Numbered from the stretch's first letter, positions 44,726 to 53,968 are shown. The stretch: DNA of 64,000 nucleotides from Streptomyces sp. ST2-7A (GCF_021390475.1 NZ_JAJUWS010000005.1:62001-126000), one strand, 5' to 3'. Notes: generated by a model not told the origin, from the sequence alone. Translations and numbers: made by a program.

Positions 44726-45901
44726 TCACGTCTCGGGCCGCCAATCCCACACATCCGTCACCGGCGCGTCCTTGCGTCCGCTCCGGCGCGTTCGCTCGTC
44801 GCGTCGCGCGGCCTCGCGGTCGCCGTCACCCTGGTCCATCGACCCCTGGGCCCGGGAGGCGAGTACGACGCGTTCCGCGCGCGGCACCCTGAGGCGGGCG
44901 AACCGGCGCATCGCCCGGGGCATGTCCCGGAGCGTGTCCTTCCCACCCAAGACGGAGCCGAGCACCACCGCGTCCTCCAGCGCCAGGTTCGCGCCCTGGC
45001 CCAGCGCCGGAACCATCGGATGTGCCGCGTCCCCCACCAGTACCACCGGCCCGTCGGTCCACTGCCGGACCGGGTCGCGGTCGTGGATGTCCGTTACCGT
45101 CAGATCCTCCGGGTCGCTGCTCCGCACCAGATCGGCCGCCGGTCCGGACCAGGCCCGGGTGAGCGAGAGGAGCCGCTCCATCGCCGCGCGACGGCTCAGC
45201 GCGGGCCACATCCCCTCGTCCGCGGTGATTTTGGCCGTCCAGTACACTTTCCCGTCGCCGACCGGCGCCACGAAGATCTGCGCCCCCCGGCCGTTGAGCA
45301 CCACCGACCGCGTGCCGAAAGGGGAGCGGTCGGTCTGTCCTCGCACGGAGGTGTAACCGCGGTAGAGGGGAGGCCGAACGCCGAGCATCCGCCCCCGTGT
45401 CGGGGACCACAGGCCGTCGGCCCCCACCAGGGCGGCCCCCCGGACCTCCTCACCCCCCGACAGCAGGAGTCGGACGCCCTCCGGGGCGGGCGCGTATCCG
45501 ATCACCGATCCGCCCAACAGGACCTCCGCGCCGGCCCGGCGCGCCTCCCTCCACAGGATGTCCTGGAGCGTCCCGCGCAGCAACGACACCTGGGGCGAAC
45601 CGAGCCGGGCGGGCACCTCGCCGATCGGTTCTTCGGTCAGCAGTTCCCCCGAGGCCCCGAGGATCAGTCGGCTCTCCCCGGGCCCCACGACATGCCCCGC
45701 CGCCCTGACCAGCGCGCCGATATCCTCGCCGAGGGCGTCCACCGCCCGCATGCCGTTGGGATACAGCACCAGGCCCGATCCCACGGCGGCGATGGCCGGA
45801 GCCCGCTCCACCACCGTCACCCGCAGGCCGCGCCGGCCCAGCGCCACCGCCGTGGCCGGACCCGCGATCCCTCCGCCCGCGATCAGTATGCGATCGTTCA
45901 C
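44726..45901 (-). CDS. FAD-dependent monooxygenase (HpxO-like)
   Basis: A 391-aa class-A flavin monooxygenase. The Rossmann motif AGGGIAGPATAVALG is at 7-21, the DG-type segment GADGLWSPTR follows mid-protein, and the FAD ribityl motif GDAAHPMVPALGQGANLALED (split) lies near 275-295. The family includes salicylate and 6-hydroxynicotinate hydroxylases and the urate hydroxylase HpxO. It is the last gene of the leftward operon and starts at GTG overlapping the amidohydrolase stop (GTGA). Pairing with an allantoinase-like gene recalls purine degradation, but here it is embedded in a biosynthetic operon. Substrate unknown. Confidence 0.88.
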   Translation of the reverse strand: MNDRILIAGGGIAGPATAVALGRRGLRVTVVERAPAIAAVGSGLVLYPNGMRAVDALGEDIGALVRAAGHVVGPGESRLILGASGELLTEEPIGEVPARLGSPQVSLLRGTLQDILWREARRAGAEVLLGGSVIGYAPAPEGVRLLLSGGEEVRGAALVGADGLWSPTRGRMLGVRPPLYRGYTSVRGQTDRSPFGTRSVVLNGRGAQIFVAPVGDGKVYWTAKITADEGMWPALSRRAAMERLLSLTRAWSGPAADLVRSSDPEDLTVTDIHDRDPVRQWTDGPVVLVGDAAHPMVPALGQGANLALEDAVVLGSVLGGKDTLRDMPRAMRRFARLRVPRAERVVLASRAQGSMDQGDGDREAARRDERTRRSGRKDAPVTDVWDWRPET

Positions 45902-47271
45902 CGGGGTCCCACCGTGCCCAGCAGACGACCGTCATGGGTGCCGAACTCTCCGGTTCGGGAGTCCCACACCGTTCGTCCGGCTCGCAGGGTCCGCCGCACC
46001 CGACCCGAGAACGTCCAGCCCTCGTAGGCCGACCACCCGCACTTCGACTGCACGTGGCCCGCCGACAGCATCCAGGGCTCGTCGGGGGCGAAGAACACCA
46101 GATCGGCGTCGGCCCCCACCTCGATCCGCCCCTTGCCGGGCAGGCGGAACAGCCGTGCCGGTTCCTCGGCGAGCAGCCGAACCATCCGGGACACCGCGGT
46201 GTCGGGATCCTCCGCGGGCCATCGTCGCCGTGACCCGGTCCACAGCGCGTCGACCAGTTCCTGGACGCCGGGCAGGCCCGGGGGGGAATCCACCGGCCCG
46301 CGGGTCTTCTCCTCCACCGTGTGCGGAGCGTGGTCGCTACCGACGGTCGTCGCGTCACCCGTCCGCAGGGCCTCCCACAGCCGGTCCTGGTCCGCCCGCC
46401 CCCGGATCGAGGGGGACAGCCGGGTACGCGCCCCGTACCGGCGGGTGTCCCGGTCGGTGAACGACAGGTGGTGTCCCGTCACCTCGAAGGTCACCGGCAA
46501 CCCTGCCGCCCGGGCCGCGCACACCATGTCGGCCTCCTCCACGCTGGACAGGTGGAGGATGTGTGCTCGGGTGCCGTGGCGCCGCACCAGTTCGATCACT
46601 TTCGCCACCGCGACGATGCCACCGCTGCGCGGGCGGGCCCGCTCGTAGGCGTCGTAACCGGACGGCTCCCCCCGCCACCCGTCCAGCAATTCGAACAGGG
46701 CGTTGTCCTCGGCGTGCAGGACCAACTGCACCCCGCCCTCGGCCGCCGCCCGGAACGCCTTCTCCAACTGTGCGGCGTCGCGCATCACGGTGGGGGCGGT
46801 GTGGTGCCCGGCCATGAAGATCTTCGCGCTCGTCGCCACCCGGGGGTCGAGGTCCGCCAACAGCTCGGGGTGGTCCGGATCGACCCCGATATGGAACCGG
46901 TGGTCCACCAGCGATGTACCGGCCACCATCGCGGCCTTCTGCGCCAACGCCTCCGCGGACAGGGACGGCGGGACCGTGTTGGGCATGTCGATGACGGTGG
47001 TGATCCCACCCGCCACGGCAGCCCGGCTTCCGTGCGGCCAGTCCTCCTTCGCCGTCAGCCCCGGCGTACGGAAGTGCACGTGGGAATCGATGAGCCCGGG
47101 AAGCACGTAATCCTCACCGGCGTCCATCACCCGTACCCCGGCGGGCACCGGTGCCTCCGCGGGGCCGACCTCCGTGATCATCCCGCCGCGAATCGACACC
47201 GATCCCGGTCGCACCCCTTCCGGGGTCACCATACGTCGGGCCCGCACCACCAGATCCGGGATGTCCTCCAT
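45898..47271 (-). CDS. Dihydroorotase/allantoinase-like amidohydrolase
   Basis: A 457-aa cyclic-amide hydrolase. A complete binuclear metal site is visible: HVHFR near 60, the carbamylated-Lys region SAKIFMAGHH, HILHLSS, EVTGHHLSF, and the catalytic Asp in GSDHAPHT. Such enzymes reversibly open or close ureide and imide rings (dihydroorotate, allantoin, hydantoin). I start at ATG 47271 because it overlaps the preceding stop (TGATG) with GGGAG 8 nt upstream; an ATG at 47283 is an alternative. Next to a PrpF isomerase and an AsnB-type enzyme, it might cyclise or hydrolyse a ureido- or amido-acid intermediate. Confidence 0.88.
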   Translation of the reverse strand: MEDIPDLVVRARRMVTPEGVRPGSVSIRGGMITEVGPAEAPVPAGVRVMDAGEDYVLPGLIDSHVHFRTPGLTAKEDWPHGSRAAVAGGITTVIDMPNTVPPSLSAEALAQKAAMVAGTSLVDHRFHIGVDPDHPELLADLDPRVATSAKIFMAGHHTAPTVMRDAAQLEKAFRAAAEGGVQLVLHAEDNALFELLDGWRGEPSGYDAYERARPRSGGIVAVAKVIELVRRHGTRAHILHLSSVEEADMVCAARAAGLPVTFEVTGHHLSFTDRDTRRYGARTRLSPSIRGRADQDRLWEALRTGDATTVGSDHAPHTVEEKTRGPVDSPPGLPGVQELVDALWTGSRRRWPAEDPDTAVSRMVRLLAEEPARLFRLPGKGRIEVGADADLVFFAPDEPWMLSAGHVQSKCGWSAYEGWTFSGRVRRTLRAGRTVWDSRTGEFGTHDGRLLGTVGPR

Positions 47272-48410
47272 CACCGCTCCCATGTCGCCGCCAGCAGTGT
47301 GCGGCACAGGTCGTTCGTCGGCCCCATCAGTGCCACCCCCCGTACGTCCGCGATCATCCTCGCCACCGGGTGATCGGAGAGATACCCGGTCGAGCCGAGC
47401 ATCCGTGCCACATCCATGCAGATCTCCTCCGCCGTTTCCGTCGCGTGGATCTTGCTGCGAAGTGTCGTCGCGCCCGGATCGGCCGAGGAGCGGGCACCCG
47501 CCAGGGTCACGATCGCCCGGGCCGACTCCAGCTTCACCGAGAGCTCCACCAGATGCCGCCGGACCGTGGGAAGGCTCAACAGGCCCCGCCGTTCCGCGTG
47601 TTCGACCGCCAGGTCAAACGCCTCCACGGCGACTCCGAGCGCCACCGAGCCCAGCGTGGCTCCCGTACGCCGTACCCCGGCGATGATCTCGGCCGCTTCA
47701 CCGAGGGGCCCCAACCGGTCCTCCCGCGGTACCACGCACTCCACCAGCTCGATCAACCCCGTCGCCGAGCCGCGCATGCCCGCCAGCACCGGCCCGGTGT
47801 CCGGCCGCAGCCCCGGATTCGTTCCCCACACCAGGAAGAAGGACTGTCCGGAGGCCCCGTAGTGGGCCCGCTGCCCCTCGGCGCCGAAATCGTCGGTGGT
47901 CTCGGTGCGCACCAGGACGAGGTAGATGTCGGCGACACCCGCCCCGGTGGCGAAGGACTTCGCCCCGTTGAGCAACCAGGTGCCATCGGCGCGGAGCACG
48001 GCCGTACTCGACACGTTCTGTTTCGCCGCCCCGGCGTTCGGCTCGCTCCACGCCGACGCGGCCAGGAGTCGACCGTCCGCCAACGGGGGCAGCAGCCGAT
48101 GACGCTGTTCCTCCGTTCCCCATTCCGAGATCCGGGAGGTCACCGCGAAGTGTTGGAAGGCGATGATCGCCAGTGACGGATTGACGGTGGCGATCTCCGT
48201 GACCACCCGGTTGATCGCCGCACCGTCACCCCCGGCTCCGCCGAACCGCTCCGGTACCGCCGTCGCCAGCAGACCGGATTCCCGCAACGAGACCAGCGCC
48301 GCCCGATCGACCGTCGCGGTGTGCGCGCTGCTCGCCGCGGCTTCCCGGAACTGTGCTCGCACCTCGGGGGAGAGCGTGCTCGTCACGCGCTTACCGACAG
48401 TTCCAGCCAT
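47271..48410 (-). CDS. Acyl-CoA-dehydrogenase-like flavoprotein
   Basis: A 379-aa ACAD-fold flavoprotein. N-terminal helices (SGLLATAVPERFGGAGG), the middle beta domain (ASAWSEPNAGAAKQN, NGAKSFATGAGVADI) and the C-terminal four-helix domain (RMLGSTGYLSDHPVARMIADVRG in parts) are all present. The middle FAD region matches group-D monooxygenases and SfnB-like proteins as well as dehydrogenases. It starts at ATG 48410 and overlaps the PrpF-like gene end by 28 nt. It may desaturate, or oxygenate, a small acid intermediate. The catalytic base could not be located with confidence, so desaturase versus oxygenase is open. Confidence 0.82.
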   Translation of the reverse strand: MAGTVGKRVTSTLSPEVRAQFREAAASSAHTATVDRAALVSLRESGLLATAVPERFGGAGGDGAAINRVVTEIATVNPSLAIIAFQHFAVTSRISEWGTEEQRHRLLPPLADGRLLAASAWSEPNAGAAKQNVSSTAVLRADGTWLLNGAKSFATGAGVADIYLVLVRTETTDDFGAEGQRAHYGASGQSFFLVWGTNPGLRPDTGPVLAGMRGSATGLIELVECVVPREDRLGPLGEAAEIIAGVRRTGATLGSVALGVAVEAFDLAVEHAERRGLLSLPTVRRHLVELSVKLESARAIVTLAGARSSADPGATTLRSKIHATETAEEICMDVARMLGSTGYLSDHPVARMIADVRGVALMGPTNDLCRTLLAATWER

Positions 48411-49432
48411 CGGGCTGCCTCCTTGCTGAACATGTGGCCGAAGTGCTCCAGGGCACAGGAGCCCAGGAGCGTCACCTGCTTGCCGATCACCGAGGTCCAC
48501 AGCAGCGCATCGCCCTCCGGCCCCTCCGTCACCACGGAGGCGGTCCGGGTTTCCCCACCGGGAGTGCGGATACCGACCGAAGCCCCGTCGGCCTCCGCCT
48601 CCCGGGCGAGTCCCCGGGGAATGGTGCCGGGTATGGCCACCGCCGCCGCCAGGCAGACCGCCCCGGTCAGCGCGATCGTCGGATGCCAACTCGGTACCGA
48701 CAGCGCCCGTACGGCGAGTTTCCCCTCGTCCGGGATGAGCGCGGCGATCTTCGGGAAGGTCCCCACTCTCGGCCAGCCCAGGACATCCGTCGCCGCGCCC
48801 CGGATCGTCTCCAGGCCCACCGCGAGGTCGTCCCCACCGGCGAACAGCGCGTCCGCATCGCGGACCCCGAGGGCGCGGGCGTCCACGAAGACGTACGGGT
48901 TGGCGCCGTTCACCAGCGAAACGGTATGGCGCCGCGTGGGGGTCTCGACCACCGTGAGCGCCTGTCCGGTCATCAGGAGCCGACGCAGTGGAGTGGGGGA
49001 CACGTGGACGAACCGGACCGTGAACCACGCGCCGTCCCGTTCCACCCGGTCGGCCTCGCAGACCACGCTGTCACCGTTGTTCAGTACGTGCACCCGTACG
49101 CGCGTTCCCGGTGACAGGGGAGCCAGCAGACCCGCGCGGGAGGCCGTCGCCACTGCGGCCAACACGGAGTGACCGCACGAGCCGCGCAACTCGAATCGGT
49201 CCGCGGCGCCCGGAAGGGCCTGCACGAAGCGGTAATCGAGATCGAACATCGGATGGTCGGACGGCCGGATCAACGCGATCTTCAGAATGTGGTCGCCACC
49301 CCACGACATCAGCTCGTGCCGAATCCCGGTCAGGACCTCCCGCAACCGCGTGTCGTCATCGGGAAGGTAGCGGGAGTCGAGGACCAATGTCGGGCACGGG
49401 CTCCCCTCGGCGTATGCCAGATGCCCGATCAC
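48383..49432 (-). CDS. PrpF-family isomerase
   Basis: A 349-aa protein of the PrpF/DAP-epimerase-fold family (aconitate isomerase, 4-oxalomesaconate tautomerase, methylitaconate isomerase). The two similar halves each contribute an active-site loop: GSCGHSVLAAV in the first, with the catalytic Cys, and the later GTFPKIAAL/SWHPTIALTGAV region in the second. GANPYVFVDA is a family signature. The GTG start at 49432 overlaps the AsnB-type stop by GTGA. Such enzymes shift C=C bonds in small tri- or dicarboxylic acids, implying an unsaturated diacid in the region-B pathway. Confidence 0.85.
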   Translation of the reverse strand: MIGHLAYAEGSPCPTLVLDSRYLPDDDTRLREVLTGIRHELMSWGGDHILKIALIRPSDHPMFDLDYRFVQALPGAADRFELRGSCGHSVLAAVATASRAGLLAPLSPGTRVRVHVLNNGDSVVCEADRVERDGAWFTVRFVHVSPTPLRRLLMTGQALTVVETPTRRHTVSLVNGANPYVFVDARALGVRDADALFAGGDDLAVGLETIRGAATDVLGWPRVGTFPKIAALIPDEGKLAVRALSVPSWHPTIALTGAVCLAAAVAIPGTIPRGLAREAEADGASVGIRTPGGETRTASVVTEGPEGDALLWTSVIGKQVTLLGSCALEHFGHMFSKEAARWLELSVSA

Positions 49433-51249
49433 GAGACCGTCACCGGTCCGCCCGGGGCTCCGACGCCTCGTTCGGCCCCGTGGTCCCGGAGCTGATCCAG
49501 CCAGAGGTGGTAAACCGTGAGGGCCCAGAGCGTCAGTGCCGTCGTGTCGTCGGGACGATCGGCCTGTCGGGAGAAGAGCCGCGTCACCTCCTCCGCGCGC
49601 AATCGACCGCACCGCCGCAGGGCGTCGGGGGAGAGGACGTCGCGGGTGAACGACCACAACGGGCTCCCCGGGACGAGCATCGCCGTGATCGGCAGTGTGA
49701 AGGGCTGCTTGGGCCGGGTCAGTACCGTCGTCGGCAGCAGTCCTCCGGCGGCCCCGAACAGGGCACGTTTGACCTTTCCGTCCCGGATCCGCATCCGATC
49801 CGGCAGCGCACGACCGAGCGCCATGATCGACGGCTGGCAGTAGGGAAGTCGTACCTCGACAGAGTTGGCCATGCTGAGGTGGTCCACGCGACGCAGGTGG
49901 TAGGCCGGCATCCGGTGCCGGAGCTCGAACTCCGTCATCCGCTCCAGTGGGCCGCCCGGGCCCTCCAGTAGATCGGCGCGTGCCCCGGGCGGTAGCGGAT
50001 CCTCCCCGTATCGCGTCAACTCGGCGCGGTACTCCTCCGTGTACAGGGTTCGACGGAGTGCCTCGGGCGTCGCCGCCAACGCGTCGAGGTAACCGGTCTC
50101 CCAACCATCGCCGTGTGCCAACGCCTGCCGCATTCGCGCGTAACCACCGAACACCTCGTCCGCCGCGTCCCCGGTGAGCGCCACCGTGTAGCCGGCTTCC
50201 CGTACCGCGCGGAACAGCACCAGACTGCTGACGGTGATCGGATCCGCGTTGGGCTGCCCCATCCGTCGCACGGTGGCGGGCAGCAACTCGGGCAGAAGCA
50301 CGGGATCGGCTTCCACCTGATGGAAGACGGCACCCGACCGGTCGGCCACCTCCCGGGCGAAATGACGCTCGTCGAAGGGCCACTTCCCGCGGTAGGCGAT
50401 GTTGAAGGCGTGCACCGGCCCGCGTTCCGCCGCCAACGCCGTGACCAGACTGGAGTCCAGACCACCGGACACGATCAGTGCCACGGGCACGTCGGCGACC
50501 AGCAGACGGCCGACCTCCCGCCGCAGGGTCTCCCGCAACACCACCGCGGCTTCCTCTTCGTCGGTGGGCGGGGCAGGGGATTCCACGTCACCTCGGGACC
50601 GCAGCCGCAGCGGCCCACCGAGCCGGCAGACCGCCGTGGTGGCGGGTGGGAGAACGCGGACCCCCTCCACCATCGTCCGTTCGCCGAACGGGGTGCGGGT
50701 CGCCAGGTAGTGGTCCAGGCCGGGCTCCCACAGGCGGGTGGGGACATCGTCGAACGCCAGCATCGCCGGCAGTTCCGAGGAGAAGTACACCGCCCCCGAT
50801 GTCGAGTCGTACCGGTAGTACAACGGCTTCATTCCCGCGTGGTCGGTGGCCAGGACGAGGACGGGCGTGGAGCGTGTGTCGAGAATCGCCACGGCGTACA
50901 TGCCCTCGAGGTGGTCGGTGAAGTCCTCGCCGTACTCCTGGTACAGCGCCGGCAGAACGTTGCCGTCACATCGGTCGTCGAAGCGGTGGCCACGTCGTTC
51001 CAGCCGCTTCCGGAGCTCATCGTGGTTGTAGAGCTCACCGTTGAAAACCACCCGGATACCGCTGTCCGGCCCGAGGGTGTAGGGCTGTTGCCCTCCCTCC
51101 GGGGCCATGACGGCGAGCCGGTTCGATCCGATTCCCCAACGGTCACCGTGGCACACGGTGGTTCGATCGGGGCCACCGGCCCGTTGCAGTAACGCCACTT
51201 CCGTCAAGTCGGTGCGAGCGGCGTTGAAGTAGCCGAAGACACGGCACAT
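49429..51249 (-). CDS. Asparagine-synthetase-type glutamine amidotransferase, TTA codon
   Basis: A 606-aa class-B asparagine synthetase homologue. The N-terminal glutaminase domain begins MCRVFGYF, so Cys2 is intact, and FNGELYNHDELR is present. The synthetase domain has the ATP pyrophosphate loop VSGGLDSSLV near 255 and GDAADEVFGGY further on. It should move NH3 from glutamine to an adenylated carboxylate, making an amide; homologues also close beta-lactams, but those usually lack the Cys. Leucine 20 is a TTA codon (plus 51190-51192), so translation may require the bldA tRNA. ATG 51249 has GGAGGGGGAG upstream; a longer frame to 51321 lacks Cys at position 2. Confidence 0.9.
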   Translation of the reverse strand: MCRVFGYFNAARTDLTEVALLQRAGGPDRTTVCHGDRWGIGSNRLAVMAPEGGQQPYTLGPDSGIRVVFNGELYNHDELRKRLERRGHRFDDRCDGNVLPALYQEYGEDFTDHLEGMYAVAILDTRSTPVLVLATDHAGMKPLYYRYDSTSGAVYFSSELPAMLAFDDVPTRLWEPGLDHYLATRTPFGERTMVEGVRVLPPATTAVCRLGGPLRLRSRGDVESPAPPTDEEEAAVVLRETLRREVGRLLVADVPVALIVSGGLDSSLVTALAAERGPVHAFNIAYRGKWPFDERHFAREVADRSGAVFHQVEADPVLLPELLPATVRRMGQPNADPITVSSLVLFRAVREAGYTVALTGDAADEVFGGYARMRQALAHGDGWETGYLDALAATPEALRRTLYTEEYRAELTRYGEDPLPPGARADLLEGPGGPLERMTEFELRHRMPAYHLRRVDHLSMANSVEVRLPYCQPSIMALGRALPDRMRIRDGKVKRALFGAAGGLLPTTVLTRPKQPFTLPITAMLVPGSPLWSFTRDVLSPDALRRCGRLRAEEVTRLFSRQADRPDDTTALTLWALTVYHLWLDQLRDHGAERGVGAPGGPVTVS

Positions 51250-51320
51250 GCTCTCCCCCTCCAAACGGCTGCCCGCGCCCGGTACCGACCCGGGAACGGT
51301 GGTCCACGTGCTCCGCGCCA

Positions 51321-52289
51321 CTAGTCGCGTTGTGTCGAGAGGTACCGCTCCCCGGTGTCGGGGAAGATCGTGACCACGGTCAGCCCGGTGGAGGCCGCCC
51401 GCCGACAGGTCTCCCCGGCCGCCCAGGCCGCGGCCCCGGAGGAGATACCGATCGGCAGGCCCAGCGAGCGCGTGAGACGCGCGGCGCTTTCCGCGGCCAC
51501 CTCGTCGGGGACGGTCACGACCTCGTCGATCAGGTCGAGGTCGGTGATCTCGGAGATGTAACCGGCTCCGATACCGGGAATGCCGTGTGGCCCCCCCTCA
51601 CCTCCGCTGAGCACCGCCGAGCGCTCCGGTTCCACCGCCACCACCCGCACGTCACATCGTTCCCTGAGGAATCCGGCGGTGCCGCTGAGCGTGCCCCCCG
51701 TCCCGACGCCGACGACCAGAACGTCCACCCGACCCCCGGTATCGGCCCAGATCTCCGGTCCGGTGGTGGTGTAGTGGGCGAGGACGTTCGCCGTGTTGCG
51801 ATCCTGATGGGGGACCCACGACCCCGGGATGCCGCGCTGCAACTCCTCGGCCACCGCCCAGGCGGCGAGCAGCCCGTCCTCGTGCGGCACGAGCACGATC
51901 TCCGCGCCCAGCGCCCTCAGCAGCAAACGCCGTTCCTCGGTCGCGTTGTCCGGCATCACGATGACACAGCGGTGCCCGCGGGGCACGCACAGCGCGGCCA
52001 GGGAGATGCCCGTGCTCCCGGACGAGCACTCGATCACGGTGCCGCCGGTGGACGGCAGTTGACCGGTCCGTTCCGCCTCCAGCACCATCCATCGCGCGGC
52101 CCGGTCCTTGACGCTGGACAGCGGGTTGAGCATTTCCAGCTTCGCCAGCATCCGTACCGACGGATCCACGCCGTCCACGGTGAAGGTGAGCAGAGGGGTT
52201 CGGCCGATCAGGTCGGCGACGGACTGCGCGATGGGTTCGGCCGAGAGCGGGCCGTGGTCGCGACCGGTGGTCAAGGGCTGATGGGCCAT
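51321..52289 (-). CDS. Cysteine-synthase-like PLP enzyme 1
   Basis: A 322-aa fold-type-II PLP enzyme of the O-acetylserine sulfhydrylase group. The Schiff-base Lys is Lys61 in SVKDRA, the phosphate loop is VGVGTGGTLSGT, and SSGAAA near the C-terminus contacts the pyridine ring. The substrate loop, TSGNTG in ordinary enzymes, reads SSGSTG (89-94), with Ser replacing Asn. Relatives in natural-product clusters replace the O-acetyl group with nucleophiles other than sulfide (for example SbnA with glutamate, or O-ureidoserine synthase). With a second copy and a serine acetyltransferase in the divergent operon, a beta-substituted alanine is expected. Confidence 0.88.
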   Translation of the reverse strand: MAHQPLTTGRDHGPLSAEPIAQSVADLIGRTPLLTFTVDGVDPSVRMLAKLEMLNPLSSVKDRAARWMVLEAERTGQLPSTGGTVIECSSGSTGISLAALCVPRGHRCVIVMPDNATEERRLLLRALGAEIVLVPHEDGLLAAWAVAEELQRGIPGSWVPHQDRNTANVLAHYTTTGPEIWADTGGRVDVLVVGVGTGGTLSGTAGFLRERCDVRVVAVEPERSAVLSGGEGGPHGIPGIGAGYISEITDLDLIDEVVTVPDEVAAESAARLTRSLGLPIGISSGAAAWAAGETCRRAASTGLTVVTIFPDTGERYLSTQRD

Positions 52290-52325
52290 GGCTTCCCCGG
52301 GTGGACTGACTCGACAGCGGGACGA

Positions 52326-53111
52326 TTACGGGGTGGTTCGGGCTCGAGCGGCTTCGAGATGCTCCAGGGCCACCTGCTGGAGATGGGTGATGTCACTGGA
52401 GACGGTGGCGAAGGTGAAGCCCTGCGCGAGGCGCTTGGCGGCGGACTCCCCGTCCAGGCAGTGGATGCCGCATGCGAGATCGGCGTGCTCGGCCGCGACG
52501 ACGATCCGTTCGAGAGCGGTCTCCAACGCCGTCGCCGTACGCGGATCGCCGAAGTACCGTGCGCCGAGAGCCACCGACAGATCGGCCGGTCCGACGTAGA
52601 CCGCGTCCAGTCCGGGGGTGGCGCAGATCGAGTCGATGGATTCCAGAGCGGATTCCGTCTCGATCATGACAACGCAGGCCACCTGACGGTCGATGTCCGC
52701 CGGAACACCGCCGAGACGGATTTCCGCACGCACCGGACCGCTGAGACTGCGCCGTCCATCGGGCCGGTGGCGACAGGCCCGGACGGCGGTGAGTACTTCT
52801 TCGGGGGTCTCGATCATCGGTACGATCACCCCTCGTGCGCCGGTGTCGAGCGCGGTGCCGATCACCACGGGGTCGGCCGAGGGCACCCGGATGACGCCGG
52901 CCGCGCGTCCGCGGGCATCGACCGCCATCATCGCGGACTGCCACCCGGGCTGGTGCATCACGCCGTGCTGCCCGTCGACCCCGATGTAGTCGTAGCCGAG
53001 CCCGGCGAGGCGTTCGGTGCCCACCGGGTTGTCGCACGCCACCCAGTAGCCGAGCAGTTGTTCACGACCGCGGAGTCGCCTCGCGAAGTCCGCGGGGGAG
53101 GGGGCGCTCAC
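52326..53111 (-). CDS. HpcH/HpaI-family class II aldolase
   Basis: A 261-aa TIM-barrel aldolase of the HpaI family. YIGVDGQHGVM aligns with the family D-x-E-H segment, although Gln replaces Glu. VMIETESALE carries the metal-binding Glu, and VYVGPADLSVALG carries the metal-binding Asp. The family joins pyruvate or oxaloacetate enolates to aldehydes, or cleaves the products; SbnG is a citrate-synthase member. GTG 53111 overlaps the dioxygenase stop (GTGA). It could form a C4-C7 keto-acid for the pathway, in line with the PrpF-type isomerase. Substrate not determinable from sequence. Confidence 0.87.
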   Translation of the reverse strand: MSAPSPADFARRLRGREQLLGYWVACDNPVGTERLAGLGYDYIGVDGQHGVMHQPGWQSAMMAVDARGRAAGVIRVPSADPVVIGTALDTGARGVIVPMIETPEEVLTAVRACRHRPDGRRSLSGPVRAEIRLGGVPADIDRQVACVVMIETESALESIDSICATPGLDAVYVGPADLSVALGARYFGDPRTATALETALERIVVAAEHADLACGIHCLDGESAAKRLAQGFTFATVSSDITHLQQVALEHLEAARARTTP

Positions 53112-53968
53112 TCGCCCTCCCGGATGATGTAGCTCATCTTGCCGTCCGGGCCCACGGGGATATCCCCGTTGATGGACACACGATGCAGGACACGTGGGTG
53201 GGTGCCGTAGTCGTTGACCGCGTAGTGCTGGGTGCAACGATTGTCGAAGACGAGGACGTCGCCGGGCCGCCAGGACCACCGAGCGGTGTTCTCGGGTCTG
53301 CGCACGTACGACTGGAGGACATCGATGATCGGGCGGGAATCGCGCACCGTCATTCCCACCAGCCACTGCGCGAAGCCGCCGAGGAAGAGGCACGGTTCAC
53401 CGGACTCGGGATGAACCCGCACCACGGGGTGGGCGGTCTCGTAGCGCTTGACGAGAAAGGCGGACCGTACCGCCTCGCCCCGTTCGGTCCCCAGCCGCGG
53501 TTGCTCGGCATGATTGGTGTGCACGGCCCACAGCCGATCGGCGATCTCCCGCAACTCTCCGGGCAGATCGCGGTAACCGGCAGCGGCGTTGGCCACCAGG
53601 GTGTCGCCCCCGTACGGGGGGAGCGTGACACTGCGCAGCGTGGTCCCGAGCGATGGGACGAGGGTGAAGCTGACATCCGTGTGCCAGTGGTTGGCGCGTT
53701 GGTCCTCGCCGTCCACGGGGATCACCTGCGGGGAGCCCTCTGCCGTGCGCATCATGGGGTGTCGATGGGTGAGATCCCCGAACAGCCCGGCGAAGGCCAA
53801 CTGCCGCTCGTCGTCGATCTCCTGGTCCCGGAAGAACAGGACCTTGTACTCGAGAAACGCCTGGCGTATCTGTCGCGCCACCGCGTCCGAAATGGTGACT
53901 CCGAGATCCACACCGGTAACCTCGGCACCTATGTTTCCGCCTGTCTTTCTTACGTTGAAGCCAGCCAC
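53108..53968 (-). CDS. TauD-family Fe(II)/2-oxoglutarate dioxygenase
   Basis: A 286-aa non-heme iron dioxygenase of the TauD/TfdA type. The facial triad is His96-x-Asp98 (HWHTD) and His248 (NRCTQHYA); Arg263 (LHRVSING) should bind 2-oxoglutarate. The N-terminal GGNIGAEVTGVDLG is a family hallmark. It probably hydroxylates, epoxidises or desaturates an amino-acid or peptide intermediate; in dapdiamide biosynthesis a related enzyme (DdaC) epoxidises a fumaramoyl amide. The GTG start at 53968 follows AAGGA. First gene of the leftward operon of region B, divergent from the exporter gene. Confidence 0.92.
   Translation of the reverse strand: MAGFNVRKTGGNIGAEVTGVDLGVTISDAVARQIRQAFLEYKVLFFRDQEIDDERQLAFAGLFGDLTHRHPMMRTAEGSPQVIPVDGEDQRANHWHTDVSFTLVPSLGTTLRSVTLPPYGGDTLVANAAAGYRDLPGELREIADRLWAVHTNHAEQPRLGTERGEAVRSAFLVKRYETAHPVVRVHPESGEPCLFLGGFAQWLVGMTVRDSRPIIDVLQSYVRRPENTARWSWRPGDVLVFDNRCTQHYAVNDYGTHPRVLHRVSINGDIPVGPDGKMSYIIREGE

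Noticed and set aside
43988-46027. A 679-codon open frame on the plus strand
   Set aside because: Antisense to the 108-aa gene, the FAD monooxygenase and the amidohydrolase end; its translation is Arg/Pro/Ser/His-rich with no motif.
49429-51249. Beta-lactam synthetase
   Set aside because: The N-terminal Cys2 and glutaminase motifs are intact, unlike typical beta-lactam synthetases; kept as a general amidotransferase.
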